A stretch of 64,000 bases of DNA from Mariniphaga sp. (GTDB taxonomy: Bacteria; Bacteroidota; Bacteroidia; Bacteroidales; Prolixibacteraceae), in assembly GCA_024636975.1 (NCBI GenBank), contig JAGXGA010000060.1, positions 46,340 to 110,339 of the forward strand, read 5' to 3'. Shown here in pieces: positions 62,867 through 64,000 of this stretch. The notes beneath the pieces are model-generated. The model was not told the DNA's origin, did no database searches, and worked only from the letters and a program-made list of their open reading frames with translations. Both the position numbers and the translations under genes were made by a program. Every line of letters begins with the position of its first letter. The first letter of the stretch is position 1.

Positions 62867-64000
62867 GAGAACATCTCTTTTATTCCGATTAAAATTTCAG
62901 ATGTTTCTTCGTCCAATGCTTCCATTTCTGCCACTATCTCATCCATAGAACGGAAAACAACTTCTTCTTTTCCATTCGGGTTCTTTACGCTCAAATCATA
63001 ATTACTGGTATTGATTTCAGAAACATTAACCGTCCAAGATTTTTCAGAATCAGAAAGTGTTTTAGACGAGTCTTTAAATTCTTGCAAGTCGTTATCATTC
63101 AATGGCGAAGTTTTTCCTAAGCTTCTACCTGTTTGGCATTGGTAGTACCAAGTCTTTTTGGTCGGTTCGCCTTTGGTAAAGAATAAAACCACCGTTTTAA
63201 CGCCTGCCCCTAAAAACGTTCCTGCTGGCATATCTAAAATGGTGTGCAGATTACAACTTTCCAATAAATGCTTTCTCAATGAAACCGAAGCATTGTCGGC
63301 ATTGCTCAAAAAGGTGTTTTTGATTACAATTCCTGCTCGTCCGCCTGCTTTCAAACTCTTGATAAAATGCTGTAAGAATAAAGAGGCCGTTTCGCCTGTT
63401 TTGATGTCGAAGTTTTGTTGTACTTCTTTTCGTTCCTTTCCGCCAAAAGGTGGATTGGCAAGTATGACGTTGTAACGGTCTTTCTCTTGAATATCTCTTA
63501 TGTTTTCAGTCAGCGTATTGGTGTGAATGATGTTCGGAGCTTCAATCCCATGTAAAATCATGTTCATTACACCAATGATGTACGCCAAGTTCTTTTTCTC
63601 TTTTCCGTAAAGTGTTTTTTCCTGTAAGGTTTTGAGATTGTCTGTGTTCTTCTCCATGCGGTTATACATGTACTCGTAGGATTCGCACAAGAATCCCGCA
63701 CTTCCGCAAGCCGCATCATAAATCTTCTCACCAACTTGTGGGTCAATAACTTCAATGATTGCACGAATCAAAGGACGTGGCGTATAGTATTGTCCGCCAT
63801 TTCGCCCCGCATTACCCATGTTCTTGATTTTGGTCTCGTACAAGTGGCTGAGTTCGTGCTTGTCTTTAGAACTGCCGAAAGGCAGTTCATCAGTCATTTC
63901 AATAATCTCACGAAGGTTGTAGCCACTTTTTACCTTGTTGCTCAACTCACTAAAAATCTCCCCGATTTTGTATTCAATAGATTTCGGGTTGTCAATAGAT
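62863..64000 (-). CDS. hsdM: Type I restriction-modification methyltransferase subunit, 5'-partial
   Basis: An N6-adenine DNA methyltransferase of the HsdM type. A TTG at 63945 is a possible start, but the frame continues open with coding character (SIDNPKSIEYKIGEIFSELS) to the window edge, and the HsdM N-terminal helical domain is mostly missing, so the true start is outside the window. The SAM-binding motif is YDAACGSAGFLCES (motif I, usually DPACGTGGFL) and the catalytic motif is VILANPPFGG (NPPF). NGGQYYTPRPLIRAIIEVI precedes motif I, as in the family. It methylates the recognition site chosen by HsdS. Confidence 0.94.
   Translation of the reverse strand, partial: SIDNPKSIEYKIGEIFSELSNKVKSGYNLREIIEMTDELPFGSSKDKHELSHLYETKIKNMGNAGRNGGQYYTPRPLIRAIIEVIDPQVGEKIYDAACGSAGFLCESYEYMYNRMEKNTDNLKTLQEKTLYGKEKKNLAYIIGVMNMILHGIEAPNIIHTNTLTENIRDIQEKDRYNVILANPPFGGKERKEVQQNFDIKTGETASLFLQHFIKSLKAGGRAGIVIKNTFLSNADNASVSLRKHLLESCNLHTILDMPAGTFLGAGVKTVVLFFTKGEPTKKTWYYQCQTGRSLGKTSPLNDNDLQEFKDSSKTLSDSEKSWTVNVSEINTSNYDLSVKNPNGKEEVVFRSMDEIVAEMEALDEETSEILIGIKEMFS

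Overview
The window comes from a Bacteroidota genome, most likely a marine or sediment Marinilabiliales/Prolixibacteraceae-type bacterium. That placement is an inference. It rests on a SusC/SusD pair with a DUF3823 partner, C-terminal type IX secretion (T9SS) sorting domains, several sulfatases, lipoproteins and Bacteroidota-type -7 promoter boxes (TAnnTTTG).

Layout. (1) 1-9.4 kb: four tightly packed plus-strand genes, none with an export signal: a conserved unknown, a PhoD-like metallophosphatase, a 1329-aa DUF6603-like protein, and a tail-fibre-like protein with a peptidase S74 chaperone domain. (2) 9.8-49.2 kb: a large glycan-utilisation locus. It opens with a membrane-spanning regulator (LamG + Kelch-like sensor, one TM helix, SARP/BTAD-type output). 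It then encodes two GH92 alpha-mannosidase-type enzymes, a GH99 endo-alpha-mannosidase/mannanase, three GH71/99-like enzymes, two sulfatases and a sulfatase pseudogene, two beta-helix (lyase-like) proteins, a CotH-kinase-like secreted protein, an aldo-keto reductase, a mannonate-dehydratase-like enolase-superfamily enzyme, phosphoesterases, and SusC/SusD/DUF3823. The enzyme mix points to a sulfated alpha-mannoside-rich substrate. (3) 49.4-54.7 kb: minus-strand accessory genes (DUF3795, EEP lipoprotein, YWKNG-repeat lipoprotein, S41 peptidase). (4) 54.7-57.6 kb: a patch of decayed small modules: a toxin-deleted HigBA pair, a zeta-toxin pseudogene with its small partner gene, a DUF4160/DUF2442-HTH pair, an IS110 transposase fragment and a duplicated ~176-bp IS110-tail repeat. 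(5) 57.6-64 kb: a type I restriction-modification operon (HsdM, HsdS, HsdR) with an OLD-family ATPase/nuclease gene inserted between hsdS and hsdR. HsdM runs off the window.

The most interesting finding is a shared promoter architecture in five intergenic regions of the glycan locus: upstream of the first GH92 gene, the 1323-aa repeat protein, the sulfatase-pseudogene/aldo-keto reductase operon, the metallophosphatase (minus strand) and susC. Each has four heptamers resembling T(A/G)TTAAT with start-to-start spacing of 9, 11 and 11 bp, followed 9-10 bp later by a -7-like box. Heptamer direct repeats at 11-bp pitch just upstream of the core promoter are the known operator layout of SARP activators. 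A SARP-type membrane regulator is encoded at the head of the same locus, so the two probably form an undescribed transmembrane-SARP regulon. This is an inference from pattern and context.

Decayed genes also mark the glycan locus: a sulfatase C-terminus, a Gfo/Idh/MocA C-terminal tail and an orphan signal peptide. These indicate recent gene loss around an otherwise intact regulon.
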